Shown: positions 31,297 through 40,235, counted from the stretch's first letter. The stretch: DNA of 64,000 nucleotides from Gordonibacter faecis (GCF_030077735.1 NZ_JASJEU010000005.1:78830-142829); one strand, 5' to 3'. The notes: a model not told the origin generated them from the sequence alone. Translations and numbers: made by a program.

Positions 31297-33549
31297 ATGG
31301 GAGAGAAACGAGACTACACCACCGTCGATCACGAAAAGCCGTATCGCTTTGACGAAGACGGGCTGCACGTGACCAGGGGGTGCGGATGGTCGGCGCCGGG
31401 ATGCCACCTCGGATGCGGCGTTCTGCTGTTTACCGACGACAACGGAAAGCTCGTTAAAGTGGAGGGTGACCCCGAGAATCCCTTCAACCAGGGGCGCTTG
31501 TGCGTGCGCTGCCTCGATCTGCCGGAAGTCGTGTATTCGCCGGACCGCATCCTACACCCGATGAAACGCGACCCGAAAAACCGCGGCAAGAACCAGTGGG
31601 AGCAGATAAGCTGGGACGTTGCGCTCGACGAAATCGCCGGGAAAATCCTGGAAGCCAAGGAAGAATACGGCCCGGAATCCGTGGCATTCTACTCGGGCAC
31701 CGGCCGCGACATCGGCCAGTACATCACGCGTTTGTGCTGGGGATTCAATAGCCCCAACTTCGTGTTCATGATGTCGGGCCAGTCATGCTATTCGCCGCGC
31801 GTTGCCGGCTGCTTTTCAACCTCTGGGTCGTTCTGGGTGGGCGACTACGCGCAGCAGTTCCCCGACCGCTACGACAATCCGAACTGGGAACAGCCCGACC
31901 TCATTGTGATCTGGGGCAATAACCCCATCATATCGAACTCCGACGGCCTGTACGGTCACTGGGTGGTCGACTGCATGAAGCGAGGTACAAAGGCCATCGT
32001 CGTTGACCCTCGCTTGACCTGGCTCGCTTCGCGCGCCGAACTCTTCCTGCAGATTCGCCCTGGCACCGACGGCGCCCTGGCGCTTGGCATGGTGAACTAC
32101 CTGATAGAGAACGACCTCTACGACCATGAGTTCGTCGACCTGTGGTGCTACGGCTTCGATGAACTGGCCGAACGCGCCCGCGAATACCCGCTTGACGAAG
32201 TTGCCGCCATCACGGAAATCCCCGCGGACGAAATCGCCGCCGCCGCCCGCCGCATCGGCACAGCAGAGCGCGCCATTTTGCAGTGGGGCGTTGCCATCGA
32301 CCAAATCAAAGAAACCATCCCCACAGCGCAGGCCGTGCTCGCGCTCTTCGAAATTACCGGCAACATCGGCAAACCCGGCACCATGCAGCAGCCCGCAAGC
32401 ATTCTCAACTACGCCGCTGGCTGGGGCTCCGAATTCCTCACGCCGGAGCAGGAGGCGAAACGCATCGGCCAGGAGGAACACCCGCTCATCAAGATGGGCT
32501 TCCAGGAATGCGTCACCGACGACTACATCAAGTGCCTCGAAACGGGCACGCCCTACCCCATCAAGGTGGCATGGATGCAGACTACCAACCCCCTGGCCTG
32601 CACCGGCGTCGACGCGAAGCGCACCCTGGCCGCGCATATGAACATCGACACCATCGTGTGCGTCGACCTGTTCATGACACCCACCGCCATGGCGCTGGCC
32701 GACTACTTCCTGCCCGCGTGCACGTATGCCGAACGCAACGGCCTGCGTATCGGCGACGGCGCGCAGCGTGCCGAAACCATCAACAAGGCCATCGAGCCTT
32801 TGGGCGAGTCAAGGTCTGACATGCAGATATGTCTCGACATTGGCAAGCGCATCTCGCCTGAGGCCTGGCCGTGGGACACGGTGGAGGACATGTACTCCGA
32901 CATCCTGGAAGAGACCGGCCACTCCTTCGAAGAAATGCAGGAGCTGGCGCCCGGCTATCCGCCGTTCGACTACCGCATGCACGAAAAAGGCCTGCTGCGC
33001 GAGGATGGCAACCCCGGCTTCCAAACCGCAACGGGTCGCATCGAGCTGTGGTGCACCATGTACAATTCGCTCGGCCTCGACCCGCTTCCGTCTTATGAAG
33101 AGCCAGTGCCCAGCCCCCGGTCAACACCGGAGCTGTTCGAAGAGTACCCGCTCGTGCTTACCACCGGCGCACGCGTGTGGAGCATGTTCCATTCGGAGCA
33201 TCGTCAGATTCCGCGCATGCGCGCCCTGCACCCCGAGCCTCTGGTGTATGTCAACCCGGCCACCGCTGCGAAGTATGGCGTAAAGGACGGCGACTGGGTG
33301 TGGCTGGAGAATATGCACGGGCGCTGCAAGCGTCAGGTGCGCGAAACGCCCATCGTGAACGAGCACACCATCAACACCGATCACGCCTGGTGGCGCCCGG
33401 AAGCGCCGTGCGAGCTGGACGAGGGCCTGTACGATTTGTGGGACCTCACCGTTGAGAACCTTCTGCCCTACGACTGCGGCGCGTCCGGCTTCGGCGCGAA
33501 TTACAAGAACACCATTTGCAAGATGTACCCGGTAGCGGAAGGAGCGTAA
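31297..33549 (+). CDS. Molybdopterin oxidoreductase II, large subunit (DMSO reductase family)
   Basis: 750 residues from the ATG at 31297 with AAAGGAG upstream. Cysteines C29, C36, C40, C69 and C72 (GRLCVRC) replace the usual four-cysteine cluster motif; the third classic cysteine is missing and C72 stands where most relatives have glycine. GTGRDIGQYI, ISNSDGLYGHWVVD and IRPGTDGALALGMVN are cofactor-binding parts; TTGARVWSMFHSEHRQIPRMR opens the C-terminal domain. No Tat signal. It is clearly a paralogue of the enzyme at 24155, with a matching iron-sulfur subunit behind it. Substrate unknown. Confidence 0.9.
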   Translation: MGEKRDYTTVDHEKPYRFDEDGLHVTRGCGWSAPGCHLGCGVLLFTDDNGKLVKVEGDPENPFNQGRLCVRCLDLPEVVYSPDRILHPMKRDPKNRGKNQWEQISWDVALDEIAGKILEAKEEYGPESVAFYSGTGRDIGQYITRLCWGFNSPNFVFMMSGQSCYSPRVAGCFSTSGSFWVGDYAQQFPDRYDNPNWEQPDLIVIWGNNPIISNSDGLYGHWVVDCMKRGTKAIVVDPRLTWLASRAELFLQIRPGTDGALALGMVNYLIENDLYDHEFVDLWCYGFDELAERAREYPLDEVAAITEIPADEIAAAARRIGTAERAILQWGVAIDQIKETIPTAQAVLALFEITGNIGKPGTMQQPASILNYAAGWGSEFLTPEQEAKRIGQEEHPLIKMGFQECVTDDYIKCLETGTPYPIKVAWMQTTNPLACTGVDAKRTLAAHMNIDTIVCVDLFMTPTAMALADYFLPACTYAERNGLRIGDGAQRAETINKAIEPLGESRSDMQICLDIGKRISPEAWPWDTVEDMYSDILEETGHSFEEMQELAPGYPPFDYRMHEKGLLREDGNPGFQTATGRIELWCTMYNSLGLDPLPSYEEPVPSPRSTPELFEEYPLVLTTGARVWSMFHSEHRQIPRMRALHPEPLVYVNPATAAKYGVKDGDWVWLENMHGRCKRQVRETPIVNEHTINTDHAWWRPEAPCELDEGLYDLWDLTVENLLPYDCGASGFGANYKNTICKMYPVAEGA

Positions 33550-33554
33550 GCCAT

Positions 33555-33896
33555 ATGGGCGCAAAGGGATTGTTGGTCGATTACGAATGGTGCACAGGGT
33601 GCCACACCTGCGAAGTGGCCTGCCAACTTGAGCACGGCTACCCAAGCGACCAGTGGGGCATCAAAGTGCACGAAGTGGGCCCATGGGAGTACGCGCCAAA
33701 GAAGTGGCAGTACAGCTACCTGCCCGCGCCCACGGACCAGTGCGATTTGTGCGGCGCGCGCGTGGCGAAGGGCCACGTGCCCACCTGCGTAAAGCACTGC
33801 CAGGCGCAGGTTTTGAAGTACGGGGATATTGAAGATTTGGCGCGCGAGCTGGCCCAAAAGCCCAAGCAGACCCTGTTCTGCTGCGCGTCAGCTTAA
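33555..33896 (+). CDS. Ferredoxin-like iron-sulfur subunit of molybdoenzyme II
   Basis: 113 residues with two four-cysteine groups, CTGCHTCEVAC and CDLC...CVKHC, for two [4Fe-4S] clusters. It has the same length and order as the protein at 23805 (YEWC start, WGI then a Gly-Pro-Trp turn, PTDQCDLC). The GGAGCG at the end of the enzyme gene serves as ribosome site and the two genes are five bases apart. It hands electrons to the large subunit. Confidence 0.88.
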   Translation: MGAKGLLVDYEWCTGCHTCEVACQLEHGYPSDQWGIKVHEVGPWEYAPKKWQYSYLPAPTDQCDLCGARVAKGHVPTCVKHCQAQVLKYGDIEDLARELAQKPKQTLFCCASA

Positions 33897-33912
33897 CCGT
33901 ACCGGCTTGTTT

Positions 33913-33949
33913 CGGCGCCTGATGAGAGGGGAAACACCATCGGGCGCCG
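33913..33949 (+). promoter_or_regulatory. Intercistronic hairpin before the module II MFS gene
   Basis: CGGCGCCTGATG (33913-33924) pairs with CATCGGGCGCCG (33938-33949), 11 of 12 pairs. No T run follows. Comparable in place to the hairpin at 23766-23793 in module I. Confidence 0.5.
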
Positions 33950-33975
33950 GCATCATTACGAAAGGGGAACACTTC

Positions 33976-35205
33976 ATGAATAAGAAAACTCGGGCATGGA
34001 TTCCTGTATGGGCCATTATTATCGCCAGCGTGCTCATTGCATTTGAGTACGGCAAGGTGCCGCCCGCCGCACCAAACATGATGGAAGTGCTGGGCATTTC
34101 CTACACCACCCAAGGCCTCATGATGACCATGTTTTCCATCGCGGCTGTGGTCATGGCGCTGTTCGGCGGCGCGCTCATGGATCGCTTCGGCGCGCGCAAA
34201 GTGGTCAGCATTGCGCTTTTAGTGTCCATCGTGGGCAATGTGGTTGGCCTGTTCTGGACAAGTGATGTGGGCATTTTGGTAACCCGCGCGCTGGAAGGCT
34301 GCGGTTACGGCGCAGCCATGACCGCAGGCCCTGGCATTATCGCCATGTGGTACGAGCCCAAAAAGCGTGGCCTCGCCAACGGCGTGTGGGGCGCGAACGT
34401 CGGCTTCGCCATGATGATTGTGACGTTGTCCGCCACCCCCATCATGGAGAACAGCAACTGGACGGGCATGTGGATCTTCGGCCTCATTGGTGCGGTGCTG
34501 GCCTTCATGCTGGTGGTTGTGTGCGTGAAAGCGCCAGCCGAATCCGAGCGTAAGGACCTGGAAGAAACCACCGGCGTCAAAGAAGATACCGAGAAGCATG
34601 GTGTTTTGTGGGGCTACTTAGCTCCGCTGTCCCTGCTGAGCGCCGTCATGTTCTTCCTGGTGGGCGGCGCAACCGACGCGTTCAACGCCTTCACCATTCC
34701 CTTCCTGAACGTCGAGAACGGCTGGAGCGAAGGCGCGGCGAACATGTGCGCAACCATTGCGGCCGCGGGTATGCTGGTCGGCGGCACCACGATGGGCGTA
34801 GTGCTTGCGCGGACGAAGGACAAGGGCATGTTGCTGTTTGTCGATATGCTGGTGTGCGCTATCGGCCTCTTCCTGTGGTTCAACCTGAACATTGGTGTAG
34901 TGGGAACGTATATCATCGCCTTTGTGCTGGGATGCTTCCTGGGCGCTGCGCCCACCGTGTTCTTCGCGATGGCTCCTGAGGTGGCACGTTCGCCGAAAAC
35001 GGTTGGTGCCGCAACCGCCGTGGTGGTGCTCGGGCAAAACGGTGGCACCCTGGCCGTGCCCGCACTTGTTGGCATGATTCTTGACAGCGCTGGCTACAGT
35101 GCAGCGGCGGTGGCCATGGGCGCGTTGTCGCTGGTGGCGTGCGCAATCTGCCTGTTCGCTTTCCGCCGCATCTACAACAAGAGCAAGCGGGTCACGCTCG
35201 AATAG
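33976..35205 (+). CDS. MFS transporter of module II
   Basis: 409 residues, 12 predicted helices; the ATG at 33976 has AAAGGGG upstream. The helix 2-3 loop GGALMDRFGARKVVS and the start YGKVPPAAPNMMEVLG fit the same broad group as the two MFS genes of module I. A charged loop (ESERKDLEETTGVKEDTEK) splits the halves. It probably moves the substrate or product of molybdoenzyme II. Confidence 0.88.
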   Translation: MNKKTRAWIPVWAIIIASVLIAFEYGKVPPAAPNMMEVLGISYTTQGLMMTMFSIAAVVMALFGGALMDRFGARKVVSIALLVSIVGNVVGLFWTSDVGILVTRALEGCGYGAAMTAGPGIIAMWYEPKKRGLANGVWGANVGFAMMIVTLSATPIMENSNWTGMWIFGLIGAVLAFMLVVVCVKAPAESERKDLEETTGVKEDTEKHGVLWGYLAPLSLLSAVMFFLVGGATDAFNAFTIPFLNVENGWSEGAANMCATIAAAGMLVGGTTMGVVLARTKDKGMLLFVDMLVCAIGLFLWFNLNIGVVGTYIIAFVLGCFLGAAPTVFFAMAPEVARSPKTVGAATAVVVLGQNGGTLAVPALVGMILDSAGYSAAAVAMGALSLVACAICLFAFRRIYNKSKRVTLE

Positions 35206-35231
35206 CGACAGCGAGCATACGCAGTTCTAAA

Positions 35232-35263
35232 CGGTGGGCATCGGATTTACTCGATGCCCACCG
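35232..35263 (+). terminator. Hairpin after the module II MFS gene
   Basis: CGGTGGGCATCG (35232-35243) and CGATGCCCACCG (35252-35263) are a perfect 12-bp stem with an 8-base loop. No T run. It may end or stabilise the enzyme-transporter transcript before the microprotein gene. Confidence 0.55.
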
Positions 35264-35288
35264 CGAAGATTCGAGGTGAGGTACCGTT

Positions 35289-35489
35289 ATGAGGGAACAC
35301 TGCTTTCCGTGCCGAAACTGTGGGAAATGCCATCCCCCTTACCGCCGGGGTTTGTGTCCTGCGTGTCTGAGCGCAAACAAGCCTGACGCAAAGGTGTGCG
35401 CAACCTGCGGCTTTGTTTTCCCCGCCTCACCAGGAACGAAGGGCGGCTTGGGTAGTTTTTCATCGCGTGGCACACACGACAAGGTTTGA
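35289..35489 (+). CDS. Zinc-ribbon microprotein of module II
   Basis: 66 residues with GAGGTGAG before the ATG. Three cysteine pairs: CFPCRNCGKC near the start, CPAC and CATC, as in zinc ribbons. Counterpart of the protein at 26766, and again next to a LuxR gene, here in the same direction with 23 bases between. Its conservation of place in both modules argues that it is a real part of the system. Confidence 0.7.
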   Translation: MREHCFPCRNCGKCHPPYRRGLCPACLSANKPDAKVCATCGFVFPASPGTKGGLGSFSSRGTHDKV

Positions 35490-35512
35490 GCCGAGACCAC
35501 AGGAGGTGACCG

Positions 35513-37012
35513 TTGACTGCTCAAGAGAAGCACCTGTTCTCTGAATATGAGAGCACGCGCGCGGCCGAAAGCGACGGTCGCGACCTGCTTATCGGCAACA
35601 GTTCGCGCTACGTCATCTTGGGCATTGTGGCGCTGGCCGCCTACTGGGCCTGGATCTTTTCCATCTTCCACGCCAACGTGCTGAACCCGTTCGCGGCGGA
35701 GGAATTTAACGCCTACCTGATGCTCTGCGTTATTGTTGCGGGCAGCTCAGCGCTGAGTATGGGAGCGTTTGTCCTGTTCGGGTGCTATTTACAGCGCATG
35801 GTAGACCGCATGTGGTTTACCGTAGGCATCGCCTTGCTGTCGCTTTTAACGGAGGCTCCCGCGTTTCTTGGGCAGGTGGGCGGCGAGCTGAGCTTCCCAC
35901 AAGCGGGGGTGCTTTTCGCTATTGGAGGATTTGCGTCCTCGTTCATCTATTTGAAGACCGGCCCCTTTTTCGTGTGGCTGCGGCGCGCCAAGCTGATGCG
36001 CAGCATCGCGCTGGCGTTTTTGCTGGCGTCGCTTCTGTACTTTTTGCCGCTGTTTATGACCCCGGTGGTGGGAATTAGCCTGATAGCCTCCTTCCCCGTG
36101 GCGTCCGTGGCGTGCTCGCATCTAGTGAACAAAGGCATCGGACCGAAGCGACTCGATGCCGCCGAGTCATGCAGCGCCTACCGCACAGCGATTCTTGAGC
36201 GGCTGCGGGAGTTTGTTCCCACACTGCCGCGCACCTTGTTGTATACGCTCATTTTCGGCGTGACTTCCTACGCAGTGCTCAAGCTTGCCGTGGAACAAGG
36301 AATGGTGATGGTGATTGCCGCCTCGATTGCGGTGTCATCTTTGGCATTTGCCGTTTACGTGCTATCGAAGAAGGTGAAGGCCGACTCGGATTTGTACCGC
36401 ATGCTGCTGCTTCCGCTGATTGCCCTTGCGGTGCTGCCGTTTCCCTACGTGCCAGAGATGCTGAAAATTTTCTTCCTGACGCTGATTATTTTTGGGTTCA
36501 CCTGTTTTGATGCTATCACCTGGGGCGATTTGGCTGACGAAATAAGCGACCGCCAGCTACCTATTTATGTGTCGTACGCGCCGCCCACCATCGGCAACTT
36601 TTTCGGCATCTTCATTGGATGGAGCGTGGGCGCGCTGCTGTATGCCGAACTTGGGCAAGCGGAGTTCGACACGGGATATTCCATCTTTTCCATCATTATT
36701 GTTATTGCGCTCGTGATGCTGCTAGTGTGGGACCTCATTAAAAGCCGGAAGGAGGAATCCGGCGAGCCCCAGGCGGACGCGTTTCTCGATAAATGGAAAG
36801 CAGCGTGCGAAGAGATTGCCGAGACGCACGAGCTTACCAACCAGGAGACGAGGATTCACACCATGTTGGCGCGCGGGCGTAACCAGCACTACATTGCCGA
36901 GGAACTGTTCATTTCGCCGCACACGATTAAGACGCACACCTACCATATTTATAAGAAGTTGGGCATACACTCACAGCAGGAGCTGATTGATATGGTGGAG
37001 GCTAAGTTGTAG
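35513..37012 (+). CDS. LuxR-family regulator with multi-helix membrane N-terminus, module II
   Basis: 499 residues. About 10-12 membrane helices occupy residues about 30-410, then an acidic linker, then a LuxR helix-turn-helix (about 437-499: LTNQETRIHTMLARGRNQHY, FISPHTIKTHTYHIYKKLGI). The start is TTG at 35513, seven bases after AGGAGG. Membrane LuxR proteins of this build are abundant in Eggerthellaceae and are thought to sense an outside or membrane signal. It likely controls molybdoenzyme II. Confidence 0.88.
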   Translation: MTAQEKHLFSEYESTRAAESDGRDLLIGNSSRYVILGIVALAAYWAWIFSIFHANVLNPFAAEEFNAYLMLCVIVAGSSALSMGAFVLFGCYLQRMVDRMWFTVGIALLSLLTEAPAFLGQVGGELSFPQAGVLFAIGGFASSFIYLKTGPFFVWLRRAKLMRSIALAFLLASLLYFLPLFMTPVVGISLIASFPVASVACSHLVNKGIGPKRLDAAESCSAYRTAILERLREFVPTLPRTLLYTLIFGVTSYAVLKLAVEQGMVMVIAASIAVSSLAFAVYVLSKKVKADSDLYRMLLLPLIALAVLPFPYVPEMLKIFFLTLIIFGFTCFDAITWGDLADEISDRQLPIYVSYAPPTIGNFFGIFIGWSVGALLYAELGQAEFDTGYSIFSIIIVIALVMLLVWDLIKSRKEESGEPQADAFLDKWKAACEEIAETHELTNQETRIHTMLARGRNQHYIAEELFISPHTIKTHTYHIYKKLGIHSQQELIDMVEAKL

Positions 37013-37076
37013 AAGATGCGGGTGCGAAATTTTCGCGCGAGTGGGAGTCCTGGCTGCGGCCGGGGCTCCCGTTGTG

Positions 37077-37922
37077 CTAGGCCTTTTGCCAGGCGGTGGA
37101 GCCTATTTCGGCGAGGGTGAAGCCGGTTTGGTCGTAGTGGATGCGGGTGACGCTGGTATTGGGGATTTTTACGGGGTCGTTCACGCGCGAGGGTTCCAGC
37201 AGGTACACGAGCGTGCGCACGACGAAGGAGTGGGTGACCACCAGCACGTTGCCGCCATCGGCGCGGCTTATGGCATCACCGGCCTCGCGGAAAAAGCTGG
37301 TCAGACGCTGTTCGATGGTTTCGAAACGTTCGGCGCGGCCCGAGGTGTCGGCTTGTACGATGACGTTTGCCACCTCGGGAAGGCGGCGGTTGTGCTCTTC
37401 GAAGGAGAGGTCTTCGCCGAAGCCGCGGGTGAGCGCTTCGTGCAGCAACTCGCCGGGCTCACCTTCCAGGTCACCGTAGCACCACTCGCGCAGCCGAGCG
37501 TCGAAGGCGAGGGGAAGCGACGCGCCCGTGCAGAGCGGCGCGCGCAACGCCGGGGATGCGGCGGCGCCGGTTGCCGCGGGATCGCTGGTGTCGGTCGTGG
37601 CGCTCAGGGAGGTCTGGGTCAGCGCGGACGCCTCGCCGCGCGCCGCAGCGCGTGCGCTCAGCAGCACATCAAGCGTCTGTTCGGCTCGACCGCTGTCGCT
37701 GGCATACGCAGCAACAAAGTCCACTTCGGCCAGACCGCGCCCCAGCTTCTCCGCGCCACGCACGCCGTCTTCCGTGAGCGGGGTGTCGCACCAGCCCTGC
37801 ACCTTGCCCATCACATTGAACAGCGTTTGGCCGTGGCGTACCACGTAGAACGTTACCGGGGCACCCGGTGCCTGCGCGCCTCGAAACGCATTCGTCGCGG
37901 AAGGCTTTTCAGCCGCCGTCAT
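37077..37922 (-). CDS. Histidine phosphatase superfamily (phosphoglycerate mutase-like) protein
   Basis: 281 residues from the ATG at 37922, which overlaps the YbaK stop as ATGA; a GTG at 37934 is possible. The phosphohistidine motif VVRHGQTLFNVMGKVQGW and the second histidine region VLVVTHSFVVRTLVYLLE are present, with the RLREWCYGDLEGE acid. An Ala-rich insertion of about 60 residues follows the DSGRAEQT segment. Probably a phosphatase on a small metabolite; cofactor-dependent mutases have a different insertion. Confidence 0.88.
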   Translation of the reverse strand: MTAAEKPSATNAFRGAQAPGAPVTFYVVRHGQTLFNVMGKVQGWCDTPLTEDGVRGAEKLGRGLAEVDFVAAYASDSGRAEQTLDVLLSARAAARGEASALTQTSLSATTDTSDPAATGAAASPALRAPLCTGASLPLAFDARLREWCYGDLEGEPGELLHEALTRGFGEDLSFEEHNRRLPEVANVIVQADTSGRAERFETIEQRLTSFFREAGDAISRADGGNVLVVTHSFVVRTLVYLLEPSRVNDPVKIPNTSVTRIHYDQTGFTLAEIGSTAWQKA

Positions 37923-38386
37923 GGGAGTTTGCACACGTCAACCCACGTGCAGGGCTCGGCACACTGCTGAAGTTCATCGGGAGTGAGGCGCACCGCACTG
38001 GCCGCGTTGCCGGCCGCCGGATACACCACATCGAAGCGACGTAGCGACTCATCCAGGTACACGTCTACGCCGTCGTTCACCGCGAACGGACACACGCCGC
38101 CCACGCCGTGGCCGATGAGCGGCTCCGCCTCGTCGGCGGCCAGCATCTTCGCCTTACAGCCGAACTGCGCCTTGAATTTGGGATTGTCAATGCGCGCGTC
38201 ACCTGCGGCAACAACCAGCGCCACGCGGTCGCCCACATGGAACGACAGCGTCTTCGCGATGCGAGCCGGCTCGCACCCCACCGCTGCGGCCGCCAGCTCC
38301 ACGGTGGCGCTCGACGTGTCGAACTCCAACACGCGCTCCTCCATGCCACGCTCGCGCAAATACGCCTTCACCTTGTCGATTGCCAT
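37919..38386 (-). CDS. ybaK: YbaK/EbsC-family aminoacyl-tRNA deacylase
   Basis: 155 residues. Members clear mischarged tRNA such as Cys-tRNA(Pro). Seen are the EFDTSSATVELAAAAVGCEP start, the IAKTLSFHVGD lysine segment, FKAQFGCKAKMLAADEAEPL and the GHGVGGVCPFAVNDGVDVYLDESL motif of the active site. It overlaps the phosphatase gene by four bases, so the two are translated together. Confidence 0.9.
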   Translation of the reverse strand: MAIDKVKAYLRERGMEERVLEFDTSSATVELAAAAVGCEPARIAKTLSFHVGDRVALVVAAGDARIDNPKFKAQFGCKAKMLAADEAEPLIGHGVGGVCPFAVNDGVDVYLDESLRRFDVVYPAAGNAASAVRLTPDELQQCAEPCTWVDVCKLP

Positions 38387-38532
38387 CCCGGACGCCTCCC
38401 ATCATGTTTCGAATCTCCCCAGTATAGCAAACGCCCCGCGAACACCAAAAGAAGTCACCCGCCGGTCACCTGCGGACGGGAAGCTGACAGCCGTCCTTCA
38501 TCGCCAAACAAAACACACCCGCGGTAGCGCGC

Positions 38533-38562
38533 AAGCGCGTCGCTTTTTTGAGCGACGCGCTT
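38533..38562. terminator. Perfect 12-bp hairpin between convergent-side ends
   Basis: AAGCGCGTCGCT (38533-38544) and AGCGACGCGCTT (38551-38562) around TTTTTG. It lies just behind the ABC ATPase gene (minus strand) and upstream of ybaK. No T run outside the stem, so probably a terminator aided by other factors. Confidence 0.5.
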
Positions 38563-38589
38563 TCGCATGGAGGGGTTTGATGCGTGCTT

Positions 38590-39363
38590 CTAGTCTTGTT
38601 CGTATTTGGAGAGGAAGGCGCGGGTGCGTTCGTGTTTGGGGTTGTTGATGAGGTCGGCGGCGGGGCCCTCTTCTACGATGATGCCGCCGTCCATGAACAC
38701 GATGTGATCGGCCACGTCGCGGGCGAAATTCATCTCGTGCGTGACGATGACCATGGTCATGTGCTCGGCCGCCAGGTCGCGGATGACTTTCAGCACGTCT
38801 TGCGTGAGCTCGGGGTCAAGCGCACTGGTGGGTTCGTCAAAGAACAGCACGTCGGGGTTGAGCGCGAGCGCACGGGCGATGGCCACACGCTGTTGCTGAC
38901 CGCCCGACAACTCGCAGGGCACCATGTTTTCCTTGCCCGCAAGTCCCATCTTGTCCAGCAGAGCACGCGCATGGGTCATAACCTCGTCTTTTGGACGCTT
39001 CTGCACATGCAGCGGCGCGTCCGTTATGTTCTTCAGCACGGTGTAGTGCGGGAACAGATTGAAGTTCTGGAACACCAGGCCAAAGCGTTCTTTCGCCTGC
39101 TTCTGTACGGCCTTCGACCCATAGACAGCACGCCCGTCGGGGCCGTCTTCGCACACCAACAAGTCACCGAACGCGAGGCGTCCCGCATCGAGCGTTTCCA
39201 GCAACGTGCAGCAGCGCAGAAGCGTAGACTTGCCGCCGCCCGACGGCCCAATGACGGCCACCACTTCGCCCTTGTGCACCGACAGCGAGAGGTCCTTGAG
39301 CACCGGCGTGTCCCCGAAGCTCTTCTTCGCGTGCTCCAACAGCACAAGCGACTGGTCAGTCAT
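38590..39363 (-). CDS. Polar amino acid ABC transporter, ATP-binding protein
   Basis: 257 residues from the ATG at 39363 (AAGGAG eleven bases upstream; a GTG nine bases earlier is too close to it). Walker A GPSGGGKSTLLR, Q-loop FQNFNLFPHYTVLKN, signature LSGGQQQRVAIARAL, Walker B VLFFDEPTSALDP and the His switch THEMNF are all present. It closely resembles GlnQ/HisP-type ATPases. It drives the permease and binding protein encoded upstream. Confidence 0.94.
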   Translation of the reverse strand: MTDQSLVLLEHAKKSFGDTPVLKDLSLSVHKGEVVAVIGPSGGGKSTLLRCCTLLETLDAGRLAFGDLLVCEDGPDGRAVYGSKAVQKQAKERFGLVFQNFNLFPHYTVLKNITDAPLHVQKRPKDEVMTHARALLDKMGLAGKENMVPCELSGGQQQRVAIARALALNPDVLFFDEPTSALDPELTQDVLKVIRDLAAEHMTMVIVTHEMNFARDVADHIVFMDGGIIVEEGPAADLINNPKHERTRAFLSKYEQD

Positions 39364-39414
39364 CGTTGTCACAACTCCTTATCGCAGGTCAAACAAAGGT
39401 TGCAGTCAAATAGC

Positions 39415-40068
39415 CTAGTCGTGGTAGTAATTCAGCTTTTTCTCTATGCGCGTGAGTATGATTTCCACAATGAAGTTGAACACCCAATAAATCGCACCGG
39501 CCAGCACATAAGGAAGCAAGCTTGCCTGCGAAGATGCAATAGCTTTGGACTGGCTAAACATCTCCATAACGCCCAGCACGAACGCAAGTGAAGTATCCTT
39601 GACCAGCGTGATAATTTCGTTGCTCATGGCCGGAAGGATGCGCTTTATCACCTGCGGCAGAATGATTTTCATGAATGTCTGCGCACGCGAGTAGCCCAGC
39701 ACGGCCGCCGCTTCGTACTGCCCTTGCGGAATGGACTGAATGCCGCCGCGATAGATTTCGCCGAAGTACGCCGCATAGTTGATGATGAAGCCGATTGAGC
39801 AGGCCCAGTATTTCCAGTCGTTGCCCATCTGCAAGCCGAACAGGTAATACGGACCGAATGCGAGCGCCATAAGCTGCAACATGAGCGGCGTGCCGCGCAT
39901 GACCGAGATATAGAATCGCGTGATGAGCGCAATAGGTTTGAAGCGACTCATGCGACCGAACGCCACCAGCACGCCAAGCGGCAACGACCCCACCAGCGTA
40001 ATGACGAAAATCTGGACGGTGAACACCAGTCCCGACCCCAAAAGCTCCATCATTGTCGCGAATTCCAT
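39415..40068 (-). CDS. Polar amino acid ABC transporter, permease
   Basis: 217 residues of the HisM/GlnP family with about five membrane helices. The ATPase-contact EAA loop is seen in YEAAAVLGYSRAQTFMKIILPQ. RGTPLMLQLMALAFG is the usual periplasmic-side motif. GGAAGGA stands before the ATG, right at the foot of a hairpin (40077-40102) of repeat copy C. A single permease gene suggests a homodimer. Confidence 0.93.
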   Translation of the reverse strand: MEFATMMELLGSGLVFTVQIFVITLVGSLPLGVLVAFGRMSRFKPIALITRFYISVMRGTPLMLQLMALAFGPYYLFGLQMGNDWKYWACSIGFIINYAAYFGEIYRGGIQSIPQGQYEAAAVLGYSRAQTFMKIILPQVIKRILPAMSNEIITLVKDTSLAFVLGVMEMFSQSKAIASSQASLLPYVLAGAIYWVFNFIVEIILTRIEKKLNYYHD

Positions 40069-40076
40069 ACTTATCC

Positions 40077-40235
40077 TTCCGCCGTTCTGCCGAACGGCGG
40101 AACGGTCGACGCTGCGGGGCGATGGAGCACGCCGCCTTGCCGATCCAAGCCTTTCTCACGTGCAAAGCACGCTTCAAAAGGCTTTCACGGCAATTCGACG
40201 CACTCCATCGCCCCTCGCTGACTTACTACGCCAAC
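40077..40235 (-). repeat. Intergenic covarying hairpin element, copy C
   Basis: Read on the minus strand it starts GGCGTAGTAAGTCAGCGAG exactly as copy A. Then follow an outer stem (GGGGCGATGGAG with CTCCATCGCCCC), the shared GAATTGCCGTGAAAGC, an inner hairpin around GCGTGC-TTTG-CACGTG, CGCAGC, and a perfect 11-bp hairpin (40077-40087 with 40092-40102) that abuts the permease ribosome site. Unlike copies A and B it sits inside an operon and is oriented with the genes. Confidence 0.75.
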
